Assembly: GCF_964355755.1 (NCBI RefSeq) | Contig: NC_092675.1 | Coordinates: 20,722,912-20,786,911, forward strand | From: Antedon mediterranea | Lineage: Eukaryota; Echinodermata; Crinoidea; Comatulida; Antedonidae | Length of the DNA stretch: 64,000 bases | Direction: 5' to 3' | In this document: one piece after another, positions 22,001-34,000 of the stretch | Layout of the letters: every line of letters starts with the position of its first letter | Position numbering within the stretch: the first letter of the stretch is position 1 | The notes under the pieces: generated by a model | Seen by the model: only the letters and a program-made list of their open reading frames with translations | Told to the model about the DNA's origin: nothing | Database searches by the model: none | Position numbers and translations under genes: made by a program

Positions 22001-25000
22001 TTGAATATTATTTTTTATTATATTTCAGATCTCATGCTATAGCCTGTGTGAACCAATTCATTATCAGTAAGACACAAGTTCTTATGCTGCATATTGACGA
22101 CTTCATCAAAGTAAGTTGCCACCATTTTGTAATGGTCAATGTTGCCAGGATCCAAACATCATATTTTTAGAATACTGCATAAACCTACAGTCGCAAGGGA
22201 TGAACATAGGTGTGTCCTCAGCCCGCGATCATCCATCTTCTATGTACTACTTACCACACGAATGTTCATTATTACCCATCCAGGAAATCATGTCTGTTCA
22301 ACCCTCCATTTCCTTGTTGAATAGCCATTGATATCCGATTTGATCTAATTTTCATCATTTAACAATTTTTCATTTAAATTATTTTCCATTCTAAATGTTA
22401 AATTTTAATTAAATGTTTTATGGCATGTTATTATGATTACTAATTTCTGGCATCTAATCAACTACCATTGCTTAAATTGAAGTATAATAATAAATAAACC
22501 ACGGATGAACAACAGTATTTTCATTTTTTTTATCATTATTTCTTTACACTGGGTGACCTCTTCAGTCAAAGACTGGTCTCCCAGAGGGCCGAGACGATGA
22601 GTGGCGGTGTGTACTAGTACATTGTGGTAACCCCCTATTCTTCTCGGAAGATGTAATAGGTTCTTTAAAGTGCCAATGAGCTAGATGTGTACACTGCATC
22701 TATGGTTTATAATCCTTATTCCGAGAAGACTCATTTTACCACCAGAATCTTAAACCTTTGCCAATTTTATGGCCGGTATGGATCGGTTCCACTGTCTTAA
22801 CCGCTCAGCCACTCGTATCTTAAGCTATACTTCTGTATTTAAATGAAATTGAAACAGAAATTCATTTAATATTCTTATTTTTACCTAGAACTTGTTTGAG
22901 TTAGCAAATGATGATGACAATGAAGTCAGAAAGAATGTATGCAGAGCATTGGTCATGCTACTTGAAGTTCGACTGGACATGCTCATACCACATATGCAGA
23001 ATATTATTGAGGTATAATATTTCAAGTGATATTATTTAGTAAATCTCTAAAAGCAAAATACACTCATTAGGTAGGTTCACATTCACCATTGATCATGCTT
23101 ACTGATCATGATTAAGCCAGTCATTTTAGGTAAACCTTACAATCAAATAACATGCTTAGCTTAATCATCTTAACATGATCAAGTGGAGCCTATTAGTCAC
23201 CAAACAGTGTCCCATTAATAAGGTTGACGGCAGTGTTAAAACATATATTACCTTACATAATATTCCTGTAATATGTGTCCCCTGATTAGTGGTGTCCCCT
23301 GATTAGAAGTGTCCCCTGATTAGTGGTGTCCCCTGATTAGAAGTGTCCCCTGATTAGAAGTGTCCCCTGATTAGAAGTGTCCCCTGATTAGTGGTGTCCC
23401 CTGATTAGTGGTGTCCCCTGATTAGTGGTGTCCCCTGATTAGTGGTGTCCCCTGAATAGTGGTGTCCCCTGAATAGTGGTGTCCCCTGAATAGTGGTGTC
23501 CCCAGAATAGTGGTGTCCCCAGAATAGAGGTATTGAGATATACTGTACTTATCAATAAATATAATTCACAGTATTTGTTGATGCGAACTCAAGACAACGA
23601 TGAATCTGTTGCACTAGAAGCTTGTGAGTTTTGGTTAACTTTAGCAGAGCAACCTGTTTGTAAAGAGGTTCTGGCTGGTCACCTTCAGAGGTAATTATAT
23701 TGCTCAATTTTTCTTTGATATCAACTGTCCTTAACTCACAATGTAAGATAGATGTTGCATATTGCTCTAGCCAAGATAGATGTTGCATATTGCTCTAGCC
23801 AAGATAGATGTTGCATATTGCTCTAGCCAAGATAGATGTTGCATATTGCTCTAGCCAAGATAGATGTTGCATATTGCTCTAGCCAAGATAGATGTTGCAT
23901 ATTGCTCTAGCCAAGATAGATGTTGCATATTGCTCTAGCCAAGATAGATGTTGCATATTGCTCTAGCCAAGATAGATGTTGCATACTGCTCTAGCCAAGA
24001 TAGATGTTGCATACTGCTCTAGCCAAGATAGATGTTGCATACTGCTCTAGCCAAGATAGATGTTGCATATTGCTCTAGCCAAGATAGATGTTGCATACTG
24101 CTCTAGCCAAGATAGATGTTGCATACTGCCCTAGCCAAGATAGATGTTGCATACTGCTCTAGCCAAGATAGATGTTGCATATTGCTCTAGCCAAGATAGA
24201 TGTTGCATACTGCTCTAGCCAAGATAGATGTTGCATACTGCTCTAGCCAAGATAGATGTTGCATACTGCTCTAGCCAAGATAGATGTTGCATACTGCTCT
24301 AGCCAAGATAGATGTTGCATATTGCTCTAGCCAAGATAGATGTTGCATACTGCTCTAGCCAAGATAGATGTTGCATATTGCTCTAGCCAAGATAGATGTT
24401 GCATACTGCTCTAGCCAAGATAGATGTTGCATACTGCTCTAGCCAAGATAGATGTTGCATACTGCTCTAGCCAAGATAGATGTTGCATATTGCTCTAGCC
24501 AAGATAGATGTTGCATACTGCTCTAGCCAAGATAGATGTTGCATAATGCTCTAGCCAAGATTGATGTTGCATACTGCTCTATCCAAGATAGATGTTGCAT
24601 ATTGCTCTAGCCAAGATAGATGTTGCATACTGCTCTAGCCAAGATAGATGTTGCATATTGCTCTAGCCAAGATAGATGTTGCATATTGCTCTAGCCAAGA
24701 TAGATGTTGCATATTGCTCTAGCCAAGATAGATGTTGCATATTGCTCTAGCCAAGATAGATGTTGCATACTGCTCTAGCCAAGATAGATGTTGCATACTG
24801 CTCTAGCCAAGATAGATGTTGCATATTGCTCTAGCCAAGATAGATGTTGCATATTGCTCTAGCCAAGATAGATGTTGCATATTGCTCTAGCCAAGATAGA
24901 TGTTGCATACTGCTCTAGCCAAGATAGATGTTGCATACTGCTCTAGCCAAGATAGATGTTGCATATTGCTCTAGCCAAGATAGATGTTGCATATTGCTCT

Positions 25001-28000
25001 AGCCAAGATAGATGTTGCATATTGCTCTAGCCAAGATAGATGTTGCATACTGCTCTAGCCAAGATAGATGTTGCATACTGCTCTAGCCAAGATAGATGTT
25101 GCATACTGCTCTAGCCAAGATAGATGTTGCATATTGCTCTAGCCAAGATAGATGTTGCATATTGCTCTAGCCAAGATAGATGTTGCATACTGCTCTAGCC
25201 AAGATAGATGTTGCATATTGCTCTAGCCAAGATAGATGTTGCATACTGCTCTAGCCAAGATAGATGTTGCATATTGCTCTAGCCAAGATAGATGTTGCAT
25301 ATTGCTCTAGCCAAGATAGATGTTGCATATTGCTCTAGCCAAGATAGATGTTGCATACTGCTCTAGCCAAGATAGATGTTGCATACTGCTCTAGCCAAGA
25401 TAGATGTTGCATATTGCTCTAGCCAAGATAGATGTTGCATACTGCTCTAGCCAAGATAGATGTTGCATATTGCTCTAGCCAAGATAGATGTTGCATACTG
25501 CTCTAGCCAAGATAGATGTTGCATACTGCTCTAGCCAAGATAGATGTTGCATACTGCTCTAGCCAAGATAGATGTTGCATACTGCTCTAGCCAAGATAGA
25601 TGTTGCATACTGCTCTAGCCAAGATAGATGTTGCATATTGCTCTAGCCAAGATAGATGTTGCATATTGCTCTAGCCAAGATAGATGTTGCATACTGCTCT
25701 AGCCAAGATAGATGTTGCATACTGCTCTAGCCAAGATAGATGTTGCATACTGCTCTAGCCAAGATAGATGTTGCATATTGCTCTAGCCAAGATAGATGTT
25801 GCATATTGCTCTAGCCAAGATAGATGTTGCATACTGCTCTAGCCAAGATAGATGTTGCATATTGCTCTAGCCAAGATAGATGTTGCATACTGCTCTAGCC
25901 AAGATAGATGTTGCATATTGCTCTAGCCAAGATGTTGCATATTGCTCTAGCCAAGATAGATGTTGCATACTGCTCTAGCCAAGATAGATGTTGCATACTG
26001 CTCTAGCCAAGATAGATGTTGCATACTGCTCTAGCCAAGATAGATGTTGCATATTGCTCTAGCCAAGATAGATGTTGCATACTGCTCTAGCCAAGATAGA
26101 TGTTGCATATTGCTCTAGCCAAGATAGATGTTGCATACTGCTCTAGCCAAGATAGATGTTGCATACTGCTCTAGCCAAGATAGATGTTGCATACTGCTCT
26201 AGCCAAGATAGATGTTGCATATTGCTCTAGCCAAGATAGATGTTGCATACTGCTCTAGCCAAGATAGATGTTGCATATTGCTCTAGCCAAGATAGATGTT
26301 GCATATTGCTCTAGCCAAGATAGATGTTGCATATTGCTCTAGCCAAGATAGATGTTGCATACTGCTCTAGCCAAGATAGATGTTGCATACTGCTCTAGCC
26401 AAGATAGATGTTGCATATTGCTCTAGCCAAGATAGATGTTGCATACTGCTCTAGCCAAGATAGATGTTGCATATTGCTCTAGCCAAGATAGATGTTGCAT
26501 ACTGCTCTAGCCAAGATAGATGTTGCATACTGCTCTAGCCAAGATAGATGTTGCATACTGCTCTAGCCAAGATAGATGTTGCATACTGCTCTAGCCAAGA
26601 TAGATGTTGCATATTGCTCTAGCCAAGATAGATGTTGCATATTGCTCTAGCCAAGATAGATGTTGCATATTGCTCTAGCCAAGATAGATGTTGCATACTG
26701 CTCTAGCCAAGATAGATGTTGCATACTGCTCTAGCCAAGATAGATGTTGCATACTGCTCTAGCCAAGATAGATGTTGCATATTGCTCTAGCCAAGATAGA
26801 TGTTGCATATTGCTCTAGCCAAGATAGATGTTGCATACTGCTCTAGCCAAGATAGATGTTGCATATTGCTCTAGCCAAGATAGATGTTGCATACTGCTCT
26901 AGCCAAGATAGATGTTGCATATTGCTCTAGCCAAGATGTTGCATATTGCTCTAGCCAAGATAGATGTTGCATACTGCTCTAGCCAAGATAGATGTTGCAT
27001 ACTGCTCTAGCCAAGATAGATGTTGCATACTGCTCTAGCCAAGATAGATGTTGCATATTGCTCTAGCCAAGATAGATGTTGCATACTGCTCTAGCCAAGA
27101 TAGATGTTGCATATTGCTCTAGCCAAGATAGATGTTGCATACTGCTCTAGCCAAGATAGATGTTGCATACTGCTCTAGCCAAGATAGATGTTGCATACTG
27201 CTCTAGCCAAGATAGATGTTGCATATTGCTCTAGCCAAGATAGATGTTGCATATTGCTCTAGCCAAGATAGATGTTGCATATTGCTCTAGCCAAGATAGA
27301 TGTTGCATATTGCTCTAGCCAAGATAGATGTTGCATATTGCTCTAGCCAAGATAGATGTTGCATATTGCTCTAGTCAAGATAGATGTTGCATATTGCTCT
27401 AGCCAAGATAGATGTTGCATATTGCTCTAGTCAAGATAGATGTTGCATATTGCTCTAGCCAAGATAGATGTTGCATATTGCTCTAGCCAAGATAGATGTT
27501 GCATATTGCTCTAGTCAAGATAGATGTTGCATATTGCTCTAGTCAAGATAGATGTTGCATATTGCTCTAGCCAAGATAGATGTTGCATATTGCTCTAGTC
27601 AAGATAGATGTTGCATATTGCTCTAGCCAAGATAGATGTTGCATATTGCTCTAGCCAAGATAGATGTTATATATTGTTCTATTAAGATCTCATTTGTTGC
27701 AAAGTTCTATACATTTATTTATTTATTTGTTTTTTCTTAGACTGGTTCCAGTACTTGTGAAAGGAATGAAATATTCCGAGATTGATATCATCCTTCTGAA
27801 AGGAGATGTAGAAGATGATGAAACAATTCCCGATAGTGAACAAGACATAAAACCTCGCTTTCATAAATCAAAAACCCATTCTCAGCAACATACTAATGAT
27901 GATGAGGATGTAAGTTATTCTGCGTTTTATTGTTTTCATTTTACTTCAGTCAATACAAATTATTGCAACTTACTAAAATATTTGTATGATTTTTATAATT

Positions 28001-31000
28001 ATTTATTTAAAAACACTACTACTGTTTGTTATTTTTTTGTTATAATTATGTGAGACGAAATAAATGAAATGAAATGAAATGAAAATTCTTTAAAGCAAAT
28101 TGTTATTCAATTCAATGTGACCTACATTTGTTTCCTTATATGCATATATGTATAGAAGCCTCTGGCCCATTTACCTTTAAATTGAAATATATAAAACGAT
28201 TTATTTATAATTAATGTTGTCTTCTTTCAAAAGAAACCTAAATATAATGTAGGTAGATTGTTTACTATTTTAATATTTGTTGATGCTAAATTATGAATTT
28301 AAAGTGACATGGGTCCCTGTGATAAAATCAGAGAAGTAACTTAATCTGTTTAAATAAAAAGGACAAACTATGATTAATTATATTCTATACAATTTAAACT
28401 TGTTATTTTCTTTTAATCAATAGAATGATTCGGATTCTGATTACGGAATGGACGATGATGATGCCTTGTCTGATTGGAATCTACGTGAGTAAAAACTTTG
28501 TGTTTTGGTAGAACCTTATCTAAATATCATGATCAATTCTTTTTTGGAGTACTAAAGAATTTATATTTATACAGTAATATGTATACAAATGTATGTAATA
28601 AGTATGTAAACATGTTTTATTTACAATGGTAGTAAGTAGGTATTGTTCAATAGAAAAATAAATCCTGTTTAGCGAGTCATAATGATAATAGAAATTGTAG
28701 TTTACAAGTTTCTTTTCTTTTGAGTATCTAGTTTTTTATATCCGTGTTTAGTAGACCATGACATTTTTTGCCTGGGAATTACTTTACCTAAAGTCTGACT
28801 TGCGTGATATTTACCTTTCAAATACCCAACTAAAGCCAGACTTAAAATAGGAGTTTTATTTATTGCCTGGGAATTAATTCACCTAAAGTCTGACGTATGA
28901 AATGTATTCAATTTTTACCTTTCGAATACCTCAACTAAAGCCTGACTTAAATAATGTTATTTATTTTTTAGGTAAATGTTCGGCAGCTGCATTAGATGTT
29001 CTTGCAAATGTATTTCGAGATGATTTAATGCCAATCCTCTTGCCTATATTAAATGAAACATTAGCCCATGCAGACTGGGAGGTCAAGGAATCTGGTATCC
29101 TTGTATTGGGTGCAATAGCTGAAGGTAATATCAGCGTGCATGTGTGTCTGTTTACAATACTGGGTAGGACCAGCTTTATGCACAATGTCTATATAAATTA
29201 CTTTATATATTTATGCTATTATGTAATATCATCCAGACAGTGACGTAAGCTATGGGCACTCACTGGCTAAAACCCATGGGGAGATTATGGGGAGCGCCTG
29301 AGCAGTGCCCATAGGAAAAAACAGGCATTAAAATTTGTCTAAAGCGTGGTTCCCACTAGCGACGCAACACAAGGATGTAACGCAACGCAAGTGAATTGAC
29401 CAATCACAAGCGATGGCTTATTCGCTTGTGATTGCTAACTGTCTATAACTTTGCTTGTCATTGGTTAAAACGCTTGCGTTGCGTTTACGTCCTTGCGTTA
29501 CGTTCTAGTGGGAACCAAGCTTAAAAAGGCTAAAAACTCCTGAGGCCTCCAATGTTGAAGGGCCACTTAAACCAGGGGCCTCAGGTCAATTGTGAGATAA
29601 AAATGACCCATCATCCTCCTAGGACTTTCACCCAAATCTAAAAAATGTTTCTAGATTTTGGTAAACCCCACAATGCTTTTATTGTACTCACGTGATACAT
29701 GAAAATGTGTGTATCGATTATTTTTATTCGTAATTTTGTAATCTATTAATATTATAACAGGATGTGGAAATGCTATGGTACCACACTTACCTGAATTGAC
29801 TAAGTACCTAATTCAGTGTCTGTCAGAGAAAAAGGCATTGGTTCGATCCATAACATGTTGGACATTGAGTCGTTATTCACACTGGATTGTCAGTCAACCA
29901 CATGAAACTTATCTTAAACCATTAATGAATGTGGTAAGTACTAATTTATTGTTATGTATCTTATATTTTGTTGGGACATTTTGTGTTGTTGCTTGAAGGT
30001 GTAGATTAGTTCTAAAGCTTATAGAAGCATATCTCTCCTACTCTACTCTGTGTACTTAGATACTACAATAGTGTCAGGGTTTAAAAGGGTGGGGGTAATA
30101 ACCTGAAACTATGGTATACAGTATTTTCGTTGTCTACCTTCATAGAGGTATGTTACCTGCTTACTATGTATTGGGTCAATAGGGTAGAGGTATGTTACCT
30201 GCTTACTATGTATTGGGTCAATAGGGTAGAGGTATGTTACCAGCTTACTATGTATTGGGTCAATAGGGTAGAGGTATGTTACCTGCTTACTATGTATTGG
30301 GTCAATAGGGTAGAGGTATGTTACCTGCTTACTATGTATTGGGTCAATAGGGTAGAGGTATGTTACCTGCTTACTATGTATTGGGTCAATAGGGTAGAGG
30401 TATGTTACCTGCTTACTATGTATTGGGTCAATAGGGTAGAGGTATGTTACCTGCTTACTATGTATTGGGTCAATAGGGTAGAGGTATGTTACCTGCTTAC
30501 TATGTATTGGGTCAATAGGGTAGAGGTATGTTACCTGCTTGCTAGGTATTGGGTCAATAGGGTAGAGGTATGTTACCTGCTTGCTATGTATTGGGTCAAT
30601 AGGGTAGAGGTATGTTACCTGCTTGCTATGTATTGGGTCAATAGGATAGAGGTATGTTACCTGCTTGCTATGTATCGGTATAGTTGTATGTTTTTGTATT
30701 AGCAAAATTGTCTAAACACCTTACACTACAGTGATCTAGGAGGAGGTTTAGGATCTAGATCTGATTGTCTGCTCAAAGCATCCCAGTCAAATATGCCATT
30801 AATAAATGATATTTTGTATTTTATAGCTTTTACAAAGAATACTCGACTCAAACAAAAGAGTACAGGAAGCAGCTTGTAGTGCATTTGCCACACTGGAAGA
30901 GGAGGCTTGCACAGAACTCGTACCGTATCTGGAAATTATACTACAAACACTAGTGTATGCATTCAGTAAATATCAACACAAGAACCTTCTTATACTTTAT

Positions 31001-34000
31001 GATGCAATTGGTACTCTTGCTGATTCCGTCGGACATCATCTAAACAAGGAGGTAGATTAGTTTGTCATATACAGTCCACTTTCTTTAGCTGACTTTTTTT
31101 GGTTTCGAATAAAGTGGTGTCGTAGTTTGATGGTTAAGATTCTTGGCTACTAGGATCCTGGGTTCAAATCCTATCTGTTCTGAAATAGTGATGAAATTGA
31201 CCTTGAATCTGCAATCCTTTGCAAGCCTAAATAATGTGATTATAACAGACAAACATACATTAGGACCTCCTCTTCAGTCCTTTAGAAAACCCACATTAAT
31301 GGGACAATTTCCCTTAAAAACGAAAAATTTAAGGAAAAATGTGGCCAACCATTATTTAAGACACCATTAATAATGGTTTTACTGTATTTGCCTACTAAAG
31401 AGTATATATGATTTGTATTTTGTATATACAATTTAATTCTTTTTTTAATTTGTTAGGAATATATTAATATGCTGATGCCACCTCTTATTGAGAAATGGAA
31501 CACTTTACGAGATGAGGATAAGGATTTATTTCCCCTGCTAGAGTGCTTGTCATCTGTTGCTACAGCTCTGCAATCTGGATTCTTGCCATACAGCGAACCA
31601 GTTTATCAGAGATGTGTATCATTAACTGAATCAACACTCGCACAAATACAGGTAGGCTGTGGCATAATTAGGAATTTGGTTGGAGGACAAGAAGTCTATG
31701 CTCACGCTAACTATTCGCGTTTCCACAAATGGCGATTGGAGTTGTCAATTTACGGAAAAAACAAACAACACTCAACAAAAACTCAAAATTCCGTCCGCCT
31801 AGGCTTCAAATTAAGTTTTATGTAAATCACAACGACTTCCCCGCCGTTGCCATCCTAAGCGATAGCAATTGCGTTACTTGCCTATCAACAATGTTTTTTT
31901 CACGTCACTCGAGTCAATTAAAACAAGATTTCTGTTCATAGGCATATTTATTGTACAGGCGAGTAGTTGGAAATCATGCTATCTGTAAATGTACACATGC
32001 CCAACTAAAGAGAATTTATTTTGTGCAATTTATCATGTGCAGTAATTGTAATTACGAACAAACAGACAAACTGCATATGTATAGATGCTGATTAGGCCTA
32101 ACATTTTTGTATGTGGTCATGTTTTATTTGTATTTTAATCACAAATTTGAAATGAATAAAAGATAAAAACAATACAAGACAACAACCTACACATTTATTT
32201 GATGTAACTAACGACAAATTTAGCCATTTTCATGTTTTTTAAAATTTTCTAAAGAATTTACAATTTTGAGGAAAAAAATCTGCGAACTTTAGCAATTTTT
32301 TTTTTTTTTTCCGAAAACAAATTTGACGTGAGCGTAGGAAGTAGAGGGCGTTTTATTACATATCCTCCTTTGTCACAAACGCTGCAAAATCCAGTATATA
32401 TTGACTTTCAGTGAGAAGGGGTATCTGGCCATGATGCCTGCATGACCCATTGTGAAAACCATACCAGCATGGTAATAGTATAGTAATAGTGAAAGTGGCT
32501 TCAGTGACATTTATTATAAAGTAAATATTATTTCTTGTTTTAAGGCTTCAAACCAAAATCCTGACCAAGTTGAGCCTCCAGATAAGGACTTCATGATAGT
32601 TGCCTTGGACTTGCTTAGTGGCTTAGCAGAAGGTTTAGAGAGTTATATTGAAGGCTTAGTGGCACGTAGTAACATAATGAGCTTGCTATACCAGTGCATG
32701 CAGGTGAGTCATTTTACCTAGAGTAATTACTATAATAGAGAGAGAACACCTTCACAATACATTATTATATGTTGGCCATAGTGTTAAGCATTGCCTTTCA
32801 TTGCCTTTCATTCATCCCTAATAGAGCTCTCTCCTGAAAAGGAGGAATTCTACTGTATTTGACATATTACATATTTTTTAAATTGACATTTAATCTGCTA
32901 TTGTGAATATGTCAAAACTTATTGTAACCAATAAAAGTTATTAGTTAGGAATTGTTCATTTTATAACCAATGATTTGTGAAAGATAAGCCCTTTTCAAAT
33001 ATTCTATCTATTAAAAGTAAGTCGGGAACATGGGCGCTAGTTGATCAAATCCAAAACATTGTGCAGTAGAAAAAGATTACAATATGTACAATACACTAAG
33101 AAATTTAAAATGTCAACAATATATTATTTTGCAAGACAAAAATTAGAGCTTTTTAATTTATTTTGTAGGATACAATGCCAGAGGTTAGACAGAGTTCATT
33201 TGCATTGCTAGGTGATCTTACCAAAGCCTGTTTCCAACATGTTAAACCATGTATTCGTAAGTTCAATTCAAGTTCACATTTAATTAGCAATTTACATGGA
33301 TTGTGCCAAGAAAATGTATTTTTTTTTTTATAGTTGTTTCCTCAACAGCAGTGTTTGTAATCATTGTAAGTTCATGACTGGGGCACTGGTCACAACACAC
33401 AACAATAGTTCTATTGTTTGAAAACCATGATTAGTTCCACACTTTTAGAGTTTACAAGAATAAAAGATTGTAAAGAAAAGACAGGTTTCGGAAATGAATT
33501 TCAAAACAAACACAATATGTCTTCAACCTTTTATAGACAGTCCATATATTTGTGTTTTCTACAAATTTGCAATGGGTTATTTTACCAAGTGATAACAATT
33601 ACAAAGTATTAGATGCATATATCATTTTTGTTAAAAATATACATAACTGATAATCTAAGTAAAAAATAATACAAAAACAACAAAAATAATTTTTAAATGT
33701 TTAATCCAGTTAGTACAGGCTTTGATAACGTCATCCTGTTTGAGGGATAGAATATCATGATTTCCGGACATTTTTTATTGTCGATCGTTAAAGTTACGAG
33801 GATCAACAGAGTTGTAACGCCAAATGTGATAGCACTTGTAAAAGGATTACCATAATTTCGTAACCATGAAAAGAACATACCTACACGATTCTTCTCAGTT
33901 ATACTGCTAACTATGACATGTTAACATGGTGAGATGAGACGTAGCATCATTTGAAGTGCGTTTCTATCATGGGTTTCTATCAAATCGTCTCTAGATGCAT

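Noticed and set aside
23552-23788. Minus-strand open frame of 78 codons overlapping transportin exon 7
   Set aside because: It is the complement of a conserved exon plus the first satellite units; no known protein resembles it.
23747-27682. Possible CRISPR-like array (28-bp direct repeats)
   Set aside because: The repeats are contiguous with no spacers, lie in a spliced metazoan gene, and no cas-like genes are near. It is a minisatellite.
30109-30705. Long open frames on both strands encoding a 14-residue repeat
   Set aside because: They are produced by a 42-bp tandem repeat lacking stops and lie inside a transportin intron with conserved exons on both sides.
31114-31180. Possible tRNA gene
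   Set aside because: A and B boxes are present, but I cannot draw a proper acceptor stem and cloverleaf. It fits a tRNA-derived SINE.
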